Of a stretch of 64,000 nucleotides of DNA, positions 34,070 through 46,515 are shown in pieces. The stretch comes from Billgrantia aerodenitrificans (GTDB taxonomy: Bacteria; Pseudomonadota; Gammaproteobacteria; Pseudomonadales; Halomonadaceae): NCBI RefSeq assembly GCF_021404405.1, contig NZ_JABFTV010000006.1, positions 248,001 through 312,000 on the forward strand, given 5' to 3'. The notes under the pieces were generated by a model. The model was given only the letters and a program-made list of their open reading frames with translations. It did no database searches and had not been told where the DNA came from. A program made the translations under genes and the position numbers. Position 1 is the first letter of the stretch. The number at the start of each line of letters is the position of its first letter.

Positions 34070-35832
34070 GTGCCCGCCTCGTGCGTTGTACGCCGGGGCG
34101 GCGCGGGCCGGCTCGACGGTCGTGCCGAGGCTTCGCGCCTGCTCGCGGAGGCCTCCAGCCGGGCCAGCACCTCTTCACGGGCTCCCTGCAGACGCAGATG
34201 CCCCTCGTCGAGCACCAGCAGCGTATCGACGCTTGCCAGTACGCTGCGCCGATGGGTGATCACGAACAGGGTGACGCCATCCCGCTTGAGGCGTTCCAGC
34301 GCCGCCATCAGCGCGCGCTCACCGGTATCGTCGAGATTGGCGTTGGGCTCGTCGAGCACCACCAGCACCGGGTCGCCATACAGGGCCCGGGCCAGGGCCA
34401 CCCGTTGACGCTGACCGCGCGACAGCACCACGCCGGAACGGCCGAGTCGGGTCTCATAGCCCGCCGGCAGACGCAGGATCATGTCGTGCACGCCGGCCTT
34501 GCGCGCTGCCTCGACCACCCGCTCGGGGCATGGCTCATCGAAGCGGGCGATGTTGTCACTCACCGTGCCGTCGAAAAGCTCGATCTCCTGGGGTAGATAG
34601 CCCAGGAAAGGCCCCAAGGCGGCGCGGTCCCACTGCTCGAAGCTGGCCCCATCGAGGCGTATCGCCCCCCTCGCCGGCGCCTGGGCGCCGGCCAGCAGAC
34701 GGGCCAGGCTGCTCTTGCCGGCCGCGCTCGGCCCGACGATGCCGACGTGTTCGCCGGGTTCGACGCGAAAGGCGATGTCGTCGAGTACGGCCCGGTCGGA
34801 CCCCGGCACCAGCAGCGTGGCCGACTCTACCGTCACCTCTCCGCGGGGGGCGGGCAGTGCCAGGCGCTGCCGTTCGGCGGGCATTTCCCTGAGCAGCGTC
34901 GCCAACCGCCGATAAGCGTCGCGGGCGCTCACCAACCCCCGCCAGCCGCCGATCATGCCGCCGATCATGCCGTCGATGGGCGCCAGGGCGCGGGCCAGAA
35001 CGATGGAAGCGGCGATCATGACGCCCGGCGTGATACGCCCCTCGAGCACCAGCAGCGCCCCCAGACCGAGGATCAACGACTGGAATGTCAGGCGCAGGGT
35101 CCTGGCGAGCTGGATCAGGCCGCTGGCCCGGTCGCTCGCGCGAGACTGCAGGACGAGGGCGGCCCGATGTCTGGCCAGCCAGCGCTGCCGCAGCGTCGGC
35201 AGCATGCCCAGCGAGCGGGCGACTTCGGCGCCGTTCAGGCTCTCCGCGACCTGCTCGCGCGCCTCGCGATAGCGCTCTCCCGCATCCTGCATGAGCCCCC
35301 GGGTCAGCTTTTCATTGGTCAGCGTCAGGCCGAGCAGCACCAGCCCTGCCAGGCTGGCGAAAACGCCGAGCCAGGGGTCGAAGAGAAACAGCAGGGTCAG
35401 ATAGAGCGGAACCCAGGGGGCATCGAAGAAGGCGAAGAGCGCATTGCCGGAAACGAACTGGCGCAGCGTGCGCAAGTCATCAAGCGGCTGCACCGAGGTA
35501 CGCCCCTCGCCGGCAAGTTGCCGGGCGAATACGGCTTGGTGCAAGCGCGCCCCCAGCCGAGCATCGAGGCGGTTGCCGATACGCACCAGCAGGCGTGAGC
35601 GCACCACATCGAGAAAGCCCATGACCGCCATCAGGAACAGGACGACCAGGGTAAGCAGCAGCAGCGTCTCACGGCTGCCGGTGGTAATGACACGATCGTA
35701 CACCTGGAGCATGTAGAGCGCCGGCACCAGCATCAGGGCATTGACGAAAAGACTGAAGCCGAGCACCCACATCAGGGTCGGCCGGCACTGACGCAGCGCT
35801 CTTGCGAGATCGTCGACGGTCTCGGCGGCCAT
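34066..35832 (-). CDS. Type I secretion ABC exporter (permease/ATPase, PrsD-like)
   Basis: The 588-residue fusion exporter has about six transmembrane helices in the first 300 residues (ALMLVPALYMLQVYDRVITT near the first) and an ATPase domain after about residue 330. Walker A is GPSAAGKSS, the signature is LSRGQRQRVALARAL and Walker B is VLVVLDEPNANL. It lacks a C39 peptidase domain, so cargo is recognised by a C-terminal signal and not cleaved at a double glycine. It is coupled to the adaptor gene, and divergent 397 bp away lies an RTX-type protein, the likely substrate. Confidence 0.94.
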   Translation of the reverse strand: MAAETVDDLARALRQCRPTLMWVLGFSLFVNALMLVPALYMLQVYDRVITTGSRETLLLLTLVVLFLMAVMGFLDVVRSRLLVRIGNRLDARLGARLHQAVFARQLAGEGRTSVQPLDDLRTLRQFVSGNALFAFFDAPWVPLYLTLLFLFDPWLGVFASLAGLVLLGLTLTNEKLTRGLMQDAGERYREAREQVAESLNGAEVARSLGMLPTLRQRWLARHRAALVLQSRASDRASGLIQLARTLRLTFQSLILGLGALLVLEGRITPGVMIAASIVLARALAPIDGMIGGMIGGWRGLVSARDAYRRLATLLREMPAERQRLALPAPRGEVTVESATLLVPGSDRAVLDDIAFRVEPGEHVGIVGPSAAGKSSLARLLAGAQAPARGAIRLDGASFEQWDRAALGPFLGYLPQEIELFDGTVSDNIARFDEPCPERVVEAARKAGVHDMILRLPAGYETRLGRSGVVLSRGQRQRVALARALYGDPVLVVLDEPNANLDDTGERALMAALERLKRDGVTLFVITHRRSVLASVDTLLVLDEGHLRLQGAREEVLARLEASASRREASARPSSRPAPPRRTTHEAGT

Positions 35833-36229
35833 GGCTTGTATCCCTCCCGCAGAGATACTCTGCTCGCACTCGTGGCACGAGAGCGGCGGTATGAAGGCTT
35901 GAAGCGGGGCAGCCTAACAGAGCCGCAGCGAAGCCATGACTACGGAATGATGGTTTTCGTAACGACGGGTCTTGTTATGTTTCTTCCCCAGACTACCTCT
36001 CTCTTCATTTGCCATGAGCTTCGCCGCTTAGCATCACTCCCCGGACAATTTTTCTAGGTTGAATTAAGTGTTACAAAGCCGGAAAGCCTGTCCGATTGCC
36101 ACCCTTTTGGCGCCTAGACCGCCTGTTTTTCTCGCCGCCAAGCGTTTAGCATCTCGCCGCCCGTCACATCGCAAACCTCGCAAATGAGTCTTGAAAACGA
36201 GTCCAACAAGGTGCACGAGGAGAGACGAC
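35833..36229. other. Noncoding divergent spacer between exporter and cargo genes
   Basis: This 397-bp stretch is clearly AT-richer than its flanks in the part 35935-36110 and has stops in all frames. It should hold the promoters of the secretion genes and of the beta-helix gene, but I could not settle on a -35/-10 pair. GGGAGGGAT and GAGGAGAGACGAC at its ends are ribosome sites for the two genes. Confidence 0.5.
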
Positions 36230-38074
36230 ATGTCCGTGTTAAAGGCTGGCCCATCGACGACGGCAGCGGCCCTTCAGACCCTGATCGATGACGCACCGAG
36301 TGGTGCCACCATCGAACTCTCGGCGGGTGAATATACGCTCGACGCCCCCCTGACCATCGACCGTTCCGACCTCACCCTCACCGGAGCCGGCTCCGACGCT
36401 ACCCGCCTGACCTTCACCCGCAACGCCCTGGATCAGGGGCATGCCATCAAGCTGGACGGCACCGCCGACAGTCTCGACCTCGGCACCCTCGATGCCGCCG
36501 TACGGCGGGGTGACACGGGTATCGCCATCGATGCCGAACTGGAAGTGGGCGATACCCTGCGCCTGTGGCAGGACAACGACAGCGCCTTTCTCGATGAAAT
36601 AGGCGACAGCGCGTGGCGCAAGCAGGAGCATGCGGAGCTGCGCACCAGCATGGCTAAGGTCACGGCAGTGGAAGATGGGCAGGTCAGCCTGGATCGTGGG
36701 ATACATTTCGATTTCGAAGCGGGCAAGACCCAGGTGGAAAGAGTGGCCAGCGTCGATGACGTTACCCTGTCGGGTTTCGGCATCGATTTCGAGCTCGGCA
36801 CTCCCGACGCTGCAAGCTTCCAGAATACCGAGAGCGAGCTGACGGGCTTCAAAGGCGTGTATCTCGACGGCACCAACGGTTCGCAGCTCCACGATATCGA
36901 CGTCACGAATGGCCCCTCCACCGCCTTTCATGTTTCGCGCTCAGTGGATGCCGACGTTGCCGATGTCTCTGCCGAAGGCGCTTTCAATAAAGGCGGCGGT
37001 GGCAACGGCTATGCTTTCGAGCTGCGCGAAAGCTACGACGGCAGCTTCACCGGCCTGGAGGACAGCGGCATGCGACATGGCCTGGTATTCGCCTCCTGGC
37101 GCTCCTCCGTCGATAACGACGTCGAGGTCGCTCGGACCGATCGCGACGTCAACTTCCACGGTGGACGCGACCACGGCAATCAGGTGCGGGTCGAGCGCTC
37201 GCTGCGCGACCCGGAGAACGACGGCCTGTCACCGACCCTTTGGGTGAACGAGGGGGGAGAAGCGTTCGGCGCCCCCACCGACCCGGACGCCAATCAGGTC
37301 CGTTTCGACTATGTCGTCGGCTCCCGCCGCGACGACGTGATTCGCGGCAGCGACGATGGCGTCTACCTCAACGGCGGCCTGGGTGACGATACCCTGATCG
37401 GCGGCGCCGGCAACGACATCCTGCAAAGCGGCCCCGGCGACGACTGGAACGACGGTGAGGACGTTCTGATTGGTGGTGGCGGTACCAACACCGCCCGCTA
37501 TACGAGCGACTTCGACGCTTACCGCATCGACTTTGTCGACGACGAGGTACGCATCCGCGACGACAAGGGCACCGACGACACCCTCCTCGACATGCAGTAC
37601 GCCGTGTTCGGTGACGGCACCACGCTGCACGTGGTCTCACGCAGCCTGTTCGAAGCCGAGCCGATGCCCGTCCCCGGCGAACGGGAAGTGCTGGCGAGTG
37701 ATGGTGGCTTGCTGCCGCCGCTGATCGACGATACGGCCGAGCTGGTCGTGACCGGCAATACGCTCGACGAGTGGAGTGACGGCCATAGCGCCGAAATCTT
37801 CGTCGAGAACGTGACCCAGGAGACGCTGGCGCTGCCCGATCTCCGCTTCGACCTGGACGACGAGCTGGATACGCTATGGAATGGCGAGTTCAGCCGTGAG
37901 GGCGAGACCTACCGGGTCGGCGACTCGCGCGAGCTGGCGCCGGGCGAGGCCTGGCGCTTCGCCTACCGGGCCCAGGGCGACGACAAGCAGCTGCCGCAGG
38001 CCATTGAAGCCGACGATCTCGAACTTCAGCTGCTGGGCATGGACGCCCCGCGCTTCGACGAGGCACTGGCCTGA
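36230..38074 (+). CDS. Secreted beta-helix protein with RTX calcium repeats and CBM2-like C-terminus
   Basis: The 614-residue acidic protein has no Sec signal. Residues about 15-340 look like a right-handed parallel beta-helix of the pectate-lyase or alginate-epimerase fold (IELSAGEYTLDAPLTIDRSD, LTLTGAGSDATRL). A short run of RTX nonapeptides follows at about 380-425 (GGLGDDTLIGGAGNDILQ). The C-terminal segment (about 503-603) has the CBM2 pattern, with WSDGHSAEIFVENVTQ, DTLWNGEF and LAPGEAWRFAYR. The likely job is binding or modifying a polysaccharide outside the cell after type I export. The ATG at 36230 follows GAGGAGAGACGAC. Enzyme activity cannot be assigned; cargo status rests on the divergent exporter genes. 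Confidence 0.8.
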   Translation: MSVLKAGPSTTAAALQTLIDDAPSGATIELSAGEYTLDAPLTIDRSDLTLTGAGSDATRLTFTRNALDQGHAIKLDGTADSLDLGTLDAAVRRGDTGIAIDAELEVGDTLRLWQDNDSAFLDEIGDSAWRKQEHAELRTSMAKVTAVEDGQVSLDRGIHFDFEAGKTQVERVASVDDVTLSGFGIDFELGTPDAASFQNTESELTGFKGVYLDGTNGSQLHDIDVTNGPSTAFHVSRSVDADVADVSAEGAFNKGGGGNGYAFELRESYDGSFTGLEDSGMRHGLVFASWRSSVDNDVEVARTDRDVNFHGGRDHGNQVRVERSLRDPENDGLSPTLWVNEGGEAFGAPTDPDANQVRFDYVVGSRRDDVIRGSDDGVYLNGGLGDDTLIGGAGNDILQSGPGDDWNDGEDVLIGGGGTNTARYTSDFDAYRIDFVDDEVRIRDDKGTDDTLLDMQYAVFGDGTTLHVVSRSLFEAEPMPVPGEREVLASDGGLLPPLIDDTAELVVTGNTLDEWSDGHSAEIFVENVTQETLALPDLRFDLDDELDTLWNGEFSREGETYRVGDSRELAPGEAWRFAYRAQGDDKQLPQAIEADDLELQLLGMDAPRFDEALA

Positions 38075-38105
38075 AGCGAACACCGGACAGTAGACGATGA
38101 AATGA

Positions 38106-38136
38106 AACGGGGCGCCTCGATGAGGCGCCCCGTTTG
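38106..38136. terminator. Bidirectional terminator between beta-helix gene and sucD
   Basis: A perfect 14-bp inverted repeat (AAACGGGGCGCCTC, loop GAT, complement) has A-rich and T-rich arms and lies between convergent genes. Confidence 0.9.
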
Positions 38137-38158
38137 GTCAGCTGCGATGAAGCCAGGC

Positions 38159-39030
<872 letters not shown>

Positions 39031-39031
<1 letters not shown>

Positions 39032-40197
39032 TACTTGCCCTCCGCTGCCTTGACAACCTGCTGAGCCGCATCGGTCAGGCTCGTGGCAGCGATGATGTTC
39101 AGACCACTGGAGGCCAGCTTCTCGGCACCCAGCTCGGCGTTGTTACCTTCGAGACGCACCACCACCGGTACGTTGACGCCGACCTGCTCGACGGCACCGA
39201 TAATGCCCTCGGCAATCATGTCGCAGCGCACGATGCCGCCGAAGATGTTGACCAGCACGGCCTTGACGGAGTCGTCGGAGAGGATCAGCTTGAAGGCCTC
39301 CGCAACGCGCTCCTTGGTCGCACCGCCGCCCACGTCGAGGAAGTTGGCAGGCTGGCCGCCATGGAGCTTGATGATGTCCATGGTGCCCATGGCCAGTCCG
39401 GCACCATTGACCATACAGCCGATGTTGCCTTCCAGGGCCACGTAGTTGAGTTCCCAGGCAGCTGCCTCGGCCTCACGCTCGTCTTCCTGAGAGGGATCGC
39501 GCATCGCCTGCAGGTCCGGATGCCGATACAGGGAGTTGCTGTCCAGGTTGATCTTGGCGTCGAGGCAGTGCAGGTTGCCTTCCTCGGTGATCACCAGCGG
39601 GTTGATCTCGAGCAGCGCCAGATCCTTCTCGTGGAACAGACGCGACAGGCCCAGGAAGATCTTGGTGAACTGCTTGACCTGGTCGCCTTTCAGGCCCAGG
39701 GCAAAAGCCAGCTCGCGCGCCTGATACGGCTGCGCACCGACCAGCGGGTCGATCTCGGCCTTGAGAATCTTCTCGGGGGTTTCCTCGGCGACCTTCTCGA
39801 TCTCGACGCCACCTTCGGTGGAAGCCATGAACACCACGCGACGAGTGGTGCGGTCGACCACAGCGCCCAGGTAGAGCTCGTTGGCGATGTCAGTGCAGTT
39901 CTCCACCAGGATCTTGGCGACCGGCTGACCGTTCGCGTCGGTCTGGTAGGTCACCAGGTTCTTGCCCAGCCAGTGCTCGGCGAAGGCCTTGGCCTCTTCC
40001 GGGCTCTTGATCAGCTTGACACCGCCGGCCTTGCCGCGGCCACCGGCGTGGACCTGGGCCTTGACGACCCACATGTCACCACCGATCTTCCTGCAGGCTT
40101 CCGCCGCTTCCTCGGGGGTATCGACTGCGAAGCCCTTGGATACCGGCAGACCATAATCGGCAAACAGCTGCTTGCCTTGATACTCGTGAAGGTTCAT
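39031..40197 (-). CDS. sucC: Succinyl-CoA synthetase beta subunit
   Basis: The 388-residue ATP-grasp subunit has the E. coli SucC length. It begins [20 protein letters not shown], the hallmark start, and shows [19 protein letters not shown] (nucleotide binding), [12 protein letters not shown] and [14 protein letters not shown]. The gene is one base from sucD and 170 bp after lpdA. The ribosome site is weak (GGCATGAATCG). Confidence 0.97.
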
Positions 40198-40307
40198 CGA
40201 TTCATGCCATTGGTTGCATGTGACTCGAACGGCAACCGCGAAACACCGCCTGCGACGGTCGATGCCGGGTTACCCCCGTCCGCGCCCGATACATGGCCGG
40301 GCGCGAC

Positions 40308-40329
40308 GCGCCATCCCCATGGATGGCGC
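40308..40329 (-). promoter_or_regulatory. Intercistronic stem-loop between lpdA and sucC
   Basis: GCGCCATCC, loop CCAT, GGATGGCGC forms a perfect 9-bp stem in the 170-bp gap between lpdA and sucC. There is no T-run on the coding strand, so it is more likely a message-processing or stabilising element than a full terminator. Confidence 0.5.
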
Positions 40330-40367
40330 TCGTTGTTACGTCTACTGCGTACTGCCTGTTCGCCCGA

Positions 40368-41855
<1,488 letters not shown>

Positions 41856-43397
41856 TCAGATATCCAGCAGCAGGCGCGCCGGATCCTCGAGCAGCTCCTT
41901 GATGGTCACCAGGAACTGCACCGCATCCTTGCCGTCGATCATACGGTGGTCGTATGACAGGGCCAGGTACATCATTGGGCGGATCTCGACCTTGCCGTTG
42001 ACGGCCATGGGGCGCTCCTGGATCTTGTGCATGCCCAGGATGGCGGTCTGCGGCGGGTTGAGGATCGGGGTCGACATCAGCGAGCCGAAGATGCCGCCGT
42101 TGGTGATGGTGAAGGTGCCGCCCTGCATCTCCTCGATGCCGAGCTTGCCGTCACGCGCCCGCTTGCCGAAGTCGACGATGCCCTTCTCGACGTCGGCGAT
42201 CTTCATGCTGTCGGTATCGCGCAGCACCGGCACCACCAGGCCGCGGTCGGTGGAGACCGCCACGCCGATGTCCTGATAGCCGTGGTAGACGATGTCGGTG
42301 CCGTCGATGGAGGCGTTGACGTCAGGGAAGCGCTTGAGCGCCTCGGAAGCCGCCTTGACGAAGAAGCCCATGAAGCCGAGCTTGACGTCGTGTGCCTTCA
42401 GGAAAGTGTCCTTGTACTGCGCACGCAGATCCATCACCGCGCCCATGTCCACCTCGTTGTAGGTGGTAAGCATGGCGGCGGTCTGCTGAGCCTGGACCAG
42501 ACGCTTGGCGATGGTCTGACGCAGACGGCTCATCGGCACGCGCTTCTCGGGACGCTCACCCTCGAAGGCCGGTGCGGCGGCAGCCTGCTTGGGTGCGGCA
42601 GCGGGAGCGGCGCTCTTCTTGGCCGTGCCGGCCTGAACGGCGCGCTGCACGTCTTCCTTGAGGATGCGACCGCCCTTGCCGGTGCCTTCGATCTTGCTCA
42701 CGTCGAGGTCGTGCTCGGCAACCATCTTGCGTGCCGCCGGGGCCAGGATCTTGTCGCCGATCCGCTCGTCGCCCGAGCCGTCATCGGCGGAAGCGGCCGG
42801 CGTGACATCTGCGGCCGTCTCGGCACCGCCCGCACCCTCGGTGAAGATGGCCAGCACCGCCTCGGAGGCGACCTGACTGCCCTCTTCCGCCTTGATCTCG
42901 GCCAGGGCGCCGTCTGCCGGTGCGACTACCTCGAGCACCACCTTGTCGGTCTCGATGTCGGCCAGCACTTCATCGCGCTTGACCGCCTCGCCCACCTTCT
43001 TGTGCCAGGTGGCCACGGTGCCTTCCTGGATCGACTCGGGGAAGGTCGGTGCCTTCACCTCGTGAGACTTGCCGCCGGCGGCCGGCGCCGCCTTGGCCTC
43101 GCTCTGCGGCGCGGCCTTGGCGTCGGCCTTCTCGCCCTTCTTCTCGGCGCCCTTGGCGCCGCCAGCACCGATCTTGCCCAGCACCTGCTCGGACTGCACG
43201 GTATCGCCCTCTTCCACCAGCACCTCGGAGAGGGTGCCGGCTTCCGGTGCCACCACTTCGAGCACCACCTTGTCGGTTTCGATCTCGACGATCAGCTCAT
43301 CGCGCTCGACGCTGTCCCCCGCCTTCTTGTGCCAGGCAGCCACGCTGCCTTCGGCAACGGATTCCGGAAAGGTGGGCGCTTTGATATCGGTAGCCAT
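41856..43397 (-). CDS. sucB: 2-oxoglutarate dehydrogenase E2 (dihydrolipoyl succinyltransferase) with two lipoyl domains
   Basis: The 513-residue protein is about 110 residues longer than E. coli SucB (about 405) because the lipoyl domain is duplicated. The lipoyl lysines are Lys43 and Lys152, both in ETDKVVLEV. Alanine-rich linkers separate the domains. A peripheral-subunit-binding domain ([20 protein letters not shown]) follows near 220, then the catalytic core with its active-site histidine in [16 protein letters not shown]. It transfers succinyl groups from E1 to CoA. AAGGGAAACGAC precedes the ATG. It lies between sucA and lpdA in one operon. Confidence 0.96.
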   Translation of the reverse strand: MATDIKAPTFPESVAEGSVAAWHKKAGDSVERDELIVEIETDKVVLEVVAPEAGTLSEVLVEEGDTVQSEQVLGKIGAGGAKGAEKKGEKADAKAAPQSEAKAAPAAGGKSHEVKAPTFPESIQEGTVATWHKKVGEAVKRDEVLADIETDKVVLEVVAPADGALAEIKAEEGSQVASEAVLAIFTEGAGGAETAADVTPAASADDGSGDERIGDKILAPAARKMVAEHDLDVSKIEGTGKGGRILKEDVQRAVQAGTAKKSAAPAAAPKQAAAAPAFEGERPEKRVPMSRLRQTIAKRLVQAQQTAAMLTTYNEVDMGAVMDLRAQYKDTFLKAHDVKLGFMGFFVKAASEALKRFPDVNASIDGTDIVYHGYQDIGVAVSTDRGLVVPVLRDTDSMKIADVEKGIVDFGKRARDGKLGIEEMQGGTFTITNGGIFGSLMSTPILNPPQTAILGMHKIQERPMAVNGKVEIRPMMYLALSYDHRMIDGKDAVQFLVTIKELLEDPARLLLDI

Positions 43398-43438
43398 GTC
43401 GTTTCCCTTGTATGTTCTCTACGTCCCGGTGGATTCGC

Positions 43439-46267
43439 TCAGACGTTGAAGGCGTCTTCCACCAACTGGCGCTGCTGTTCGGTATGCACGGACATGTAGC
43501 CCGCCGCGGGTGCCGCCGATGCCGGACGCCCGGCGAACTTGAGTTCACCGCCGAGGCCGTTCTTGAGCATGTCGGCCACCGCCCGCATGTGGTGCTGGCT
43601 GGGATACCAGGCGCCCTGATTGAGCGGCTCTTCCTGACACCACACCACGGTATCGAGATTGACGTAGGCCTTCAGCGCCTCGAAGAGCTCCTCCTTGGGG
43701 AAGGGGTAGAGCTGCTCGATACGCACGATGGCGGTGTCGTCGCGGCCGTTCTCTTCGCGCCATGCCGCCAGGTCGTAGTAGACCTTGCCGGCACACATGA
43801 TGACGCGAGTCACCTTCTGGGCCTCGAGGTTGCCCTGATCCGGCAGCACCATCTGGAAGTGGCCGTTGGCCAGGTCGTCGAGGCTGGAGATCGCCTCCTT
43901 GTGACGCAGCAGGCTCTTGGGCGACATCACCACCAGCGGCTTGCGCAGCGGACGGATCACCTGACGACGCAGCAGGTGGAAGATCTGCGCCGGCGTGGTG
44001 GGCACGCACACCTGCATGTTGTGCTCGGCACACAGCTGCAGGAAGCGCTCCAGGCGCGCCGAGGAGTGTTCCGGCCCCTGCCCTTCGTAGCCGTGAGGCA
44101 GCAGCATGGTCAGGCCGCACAGCCGTCCCCACTTGGTCTCGCCGGAGGAGATGAACTGGTCCACCACCACCTGAGCACCGTTGAAGAAGTCGCCGAACTG
44201 CGCTTCCCAGATCACCAGGTCGTTGGGCGCCGTCGTGGCATAGCCATACTCGAACGCCAGCACCGCCTCCTCGGAGAGGAAGGAGTCGTGGATGGTGAAG
44301 CGCGGCTGGCCGTCGGCCAGATGCTGCAGCGGCACGTAGGTGCTGCCGTCCTTCTGGTTGTGCACCACCGCATGGCGGTGGGAGAAGGTACCGCGGCCCA
44401 CGTCCTGGCCGGTGATACGCACCGGATGCCCTTCGTCGAGCAGGGTGGCGTAGGCCAGGGTTTCGGCGAAGCCCCAGTTCAGCGCCAGACCGCCGGCCTG
44501 CATCTTGCGGCGGTCCTCGTAGATCTTGGCTACCTGGCGCTGCACTTCGACGCCGTCGGGAATCTCGCACATGCGCGCGGCCAGCCGCTGCAGGCGCTTC
44601 ATCTCGACGCTGGTGTCGGCGTAGCCGCTCCACTCGTGACCGAGATAGGGCTTCCAGTCGACGAACAGCGTGGTGTTGGGCTCCTGGACCAGGGCGTTGG
44701 CGACGTGGTTGCCCGCCATCAGATCTTCGCGATAGGTCTCGGTCATCGCCTGGGCGTCTTCCTCGCTGAGCACGCCCTGCTCCACCAGGCGCTGCGCGTA
44801 AAGCGTGCGCGAGGAGGGATGATCCTTGATCTTCTGGTACATCAGCGGCTGGGTGCCGGAGGGCTCGTCGGCCTCGTTGTGGCCACGGCGGCGGTAGCAG
44901 ACCAGATCGATGACCACGTCCTTGCGGAACTGCTGACGGTAGTCGAGTGCCACCTGGGTGGCGTGCAACACCGCGTCCGGGTCGTCGCCGTTGACGTGGA
45001 AGATCGGCGCCTGAACCATCTTGGCGATGTCGGTGCAGTACTCGGTGGAGCGAGTGTCCTGCGGGTGCGAGGTGGTGAAGCCGACCTGGTTGTTGATGAC
45101 GATGTGCAGCGTGCCACCGGTCTTGTAGGCGCGGGTCTGAGACATCTGGAATGTCTCCATCACCACACCCTGGCCGGCGAAGGCGGCGTCGCCATGCACG
45201 TTGATCGGCAGGACCTTGGTGCCTTCGTAGTCGTCACGGCGGTCCTGACGGGCACGCACCGAACCTTCCACCACCGGCGACACGATCTCCAGGTGCGAGG
45301 GGTTGAAGGCCAGCGCCAGATGCACCTCGCCACCCGGCGTCATCACGTTGGAGCTGAAGCCCTGGTGATACTTGACGTCGCCCGAGCCGCGCTCGATCAG
45401 CTTCTTGCCGTCGAACTCGTCGATCAGCTCGGAGGGGTTCTTGCCGAGAATGTTGACCAGCAGGTTGAGGCGGCCGCGGTGGGCCATGCCGATGACCATC
45501 TCCTTGATCCCGTAGCCACCGCCGCGCTGGATCAGCTCGTCCATCATCGGGATGAATGCCTCACCGCCCTCGAGACCGAAGCGCTTGGTGCCGGGATACT
45601 TGGAGGCCAGGTAGTTCTCCAGGCCCTCCGCGGCGGTCAGGCGCTCCAGCAGATGCTTGCGCACGTCGTCGCTGTACTTGGGTGCCGAGCGAACCGACTC
45701 GAAGCGCTGCTGCAGCCAGCGCTTCTCCTCGGTATCGACGATATGCATGATCTCGCAGCCGATGGAGCGACAGTAGGTGTGCTCCAGCGCCTCGACGATC
45801 TCACGCAGCGGTGCCTTGTCCATCCCCAGAAAGAAAGAGCCGGTCTGGAACTCGGTGTCCAGATCGGCCGGAGATAGCTGGTGGAAGGAGAGGTCGAGGT
45901 CGGGAACGGGCGCCTGACTGCGCAGCTTGAGCGGGTCGATATCGGCTTTCTGATGTCCCCGGAAGCGGTAGGCGTTGATCAGCTGCAACACCTTGACCTG
46001 CTTCTTGTTTTCGCCGCTGTCGGCAGCGGCCGTCGTGGTCCGGCGGGCGCGGGCCAGCTGCTGGAACTGGTCACGTACCGGACTTAGAGGGACGTCATGG
46101 GTGGCGCTGCCATCGACGCTCGGCAGCTGATCGAAGTAGGTTCGCCACTCGTCGGGCACGGAACCTGGGTCGGCGAGGTATTGCTCGTAGAGCGCTTCCA
46201 CATAGTGAACGTTGCTGCCGCTCACGTGGGAGCTGTTCCACATCAACTCCATTATGCCTTGTTGCAT
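43439..46267 (-). CDS. sucA: 2-oxoglutarate dehydrogenase E1 component
   Basis: The 942-residue thiamine-diphosphate enzyme decarboxylates 2-oxoglutarate and loads the lipoyl group of SucB. Conserved stretches include KQVKVLQLINAYRFRGHQ near the N-terminus, VIGMAHRGRLNLLVNILGK, HGDAAFAGQGVVMET, the thiamine site in DLVCYRRRGHNEADEP, and WEAQFGDFFNGAQVVVDQF. The ATG at 46267 has AGGGTGA upstream; an ATG five codons on is possible. It is 248 bp after sdhB. Confidence 0.97.
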   Translation of the reverse strand: MQQGIMELMWNSSHVSGSNVHYVEALYEQYLADPGSVPDEWRTYFDQLPSVDGSATHDVPLSPVRDQFQQLARARRTTTAAADSGENKKQVKVLQLINAYRFRGHQKADIDPLKLRSQAPVPDLDLSFHQLSPADLDTEFQTGSFFLGMDKAPLREIVEALEHTYCRSIGCEIMHIVDTEEKRWLQQRFESVRSAPKYSDDVRKHLLERLTAAEGLENYLASKYPGTKRFGLEGGEAFIPMMDELIQRGGGYGIKEMVIGMAHRGRLNLLVNILGKNPSELIDEFDGKKLIERGSGDVKYHQGFSSNVMTPGGEVHLALAFNPSHLEIVSPVVEGSVRARQDRRDDYEGTKVLPINVHGDAAFAGQGVVMETFQMSQTRAYKTGGTLHIVINNQVGFTTSHPQDTRSTEYCTDIAKMVQAPIFHVNGDDPDAVLHATQVALDYRQQFRKDVVIDLVCYRRRGHNEADEPSGTQPLMYQKIKDHPSSRTLYAQRLVEQGVLSEEDAQAMTETYREDLMAGNHVANALVQEPNTTLFVDWKPYLGHEWSGYADTSVEMKRLQRLAARMCEIPDGVEVQRQVAKIYEDRRKMQAGGLALNWGFAETLAYATLLDEGHPVRITGQDVGRGTFSHRHAVVHNQKDGSTYVPLQHLADGQPRFTIHDSFLSEEAVLAFEYGYATTAPNDLVIWEAQFGDFFNGAQVVVDQFISSGETKWGRLCGLTMLLPHGYEGQGPEHSSARLERFLQLCAEHNMQVCVPTTPAQIFHLLRRQVIRPLRKPLVVMSPKSLLRHKEAISSLDDLANGHFQMVLPDQGNLEAQKVTRVIMCAGKVYYDLAAWREENGRDDTAIVRIEQLYPFPKEELFEALKAYVNLDTVVWCQEEPLNQGAWYPSQHHMRAVADMLKNGLGGELKFAGRPASAAPAAGYMSVHTEQQRQLVEDAFNV

Positions 46268-46409
46268 CTCTCGGTCACCCTACACTGATGGGGTGTTGTC
46301 GGCGCCGTCACGGGCCAGCCGCGGCGGCTTGGCTGGTGCCCTGCCGGTGGGGCGTCTCTCTTCCGGCGGATCCAGCCGCGAGGCCGGAAACCTTGAAATT
46401 CATGCTCAA

Positions 46410-46474
46410 GAGCCGGTACCTGTGGCACCGGCTCTGTCGCTACTGTGCGAACCGACCGCGACACAAGGTCGCGG
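46410..46474 (-). promoter_or_regulatory. Hairpins in the sdhB-sucA gap
   Basis: Two hairpins lie in the 248-bp gap: an 11-bp arm with one mismatch at 46410-46434 (GAGCCGGT arms) and CCGCGAC, loop ACAAG, GTCGCGG at 46456-46474. Neither has a T-run. They may be processing sites separating the sdh and suc messages; an internal sucA promoter is possible but not identified. Confidence 0.4.
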
Positions 46475-46515
46475 CCAAACTGCGGCCGCTATGATAGCAA
46501 GCCACGCGCCACGAT

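Noticed and set aside
43412..45877. An 821-codon plus-strand frame opposite sucA
   Set aside because: The sucA frame carries all expected E1 motifs; the antisense frame has His/Val/Gly/Leu-rich shadow composition and no recognisable domain.
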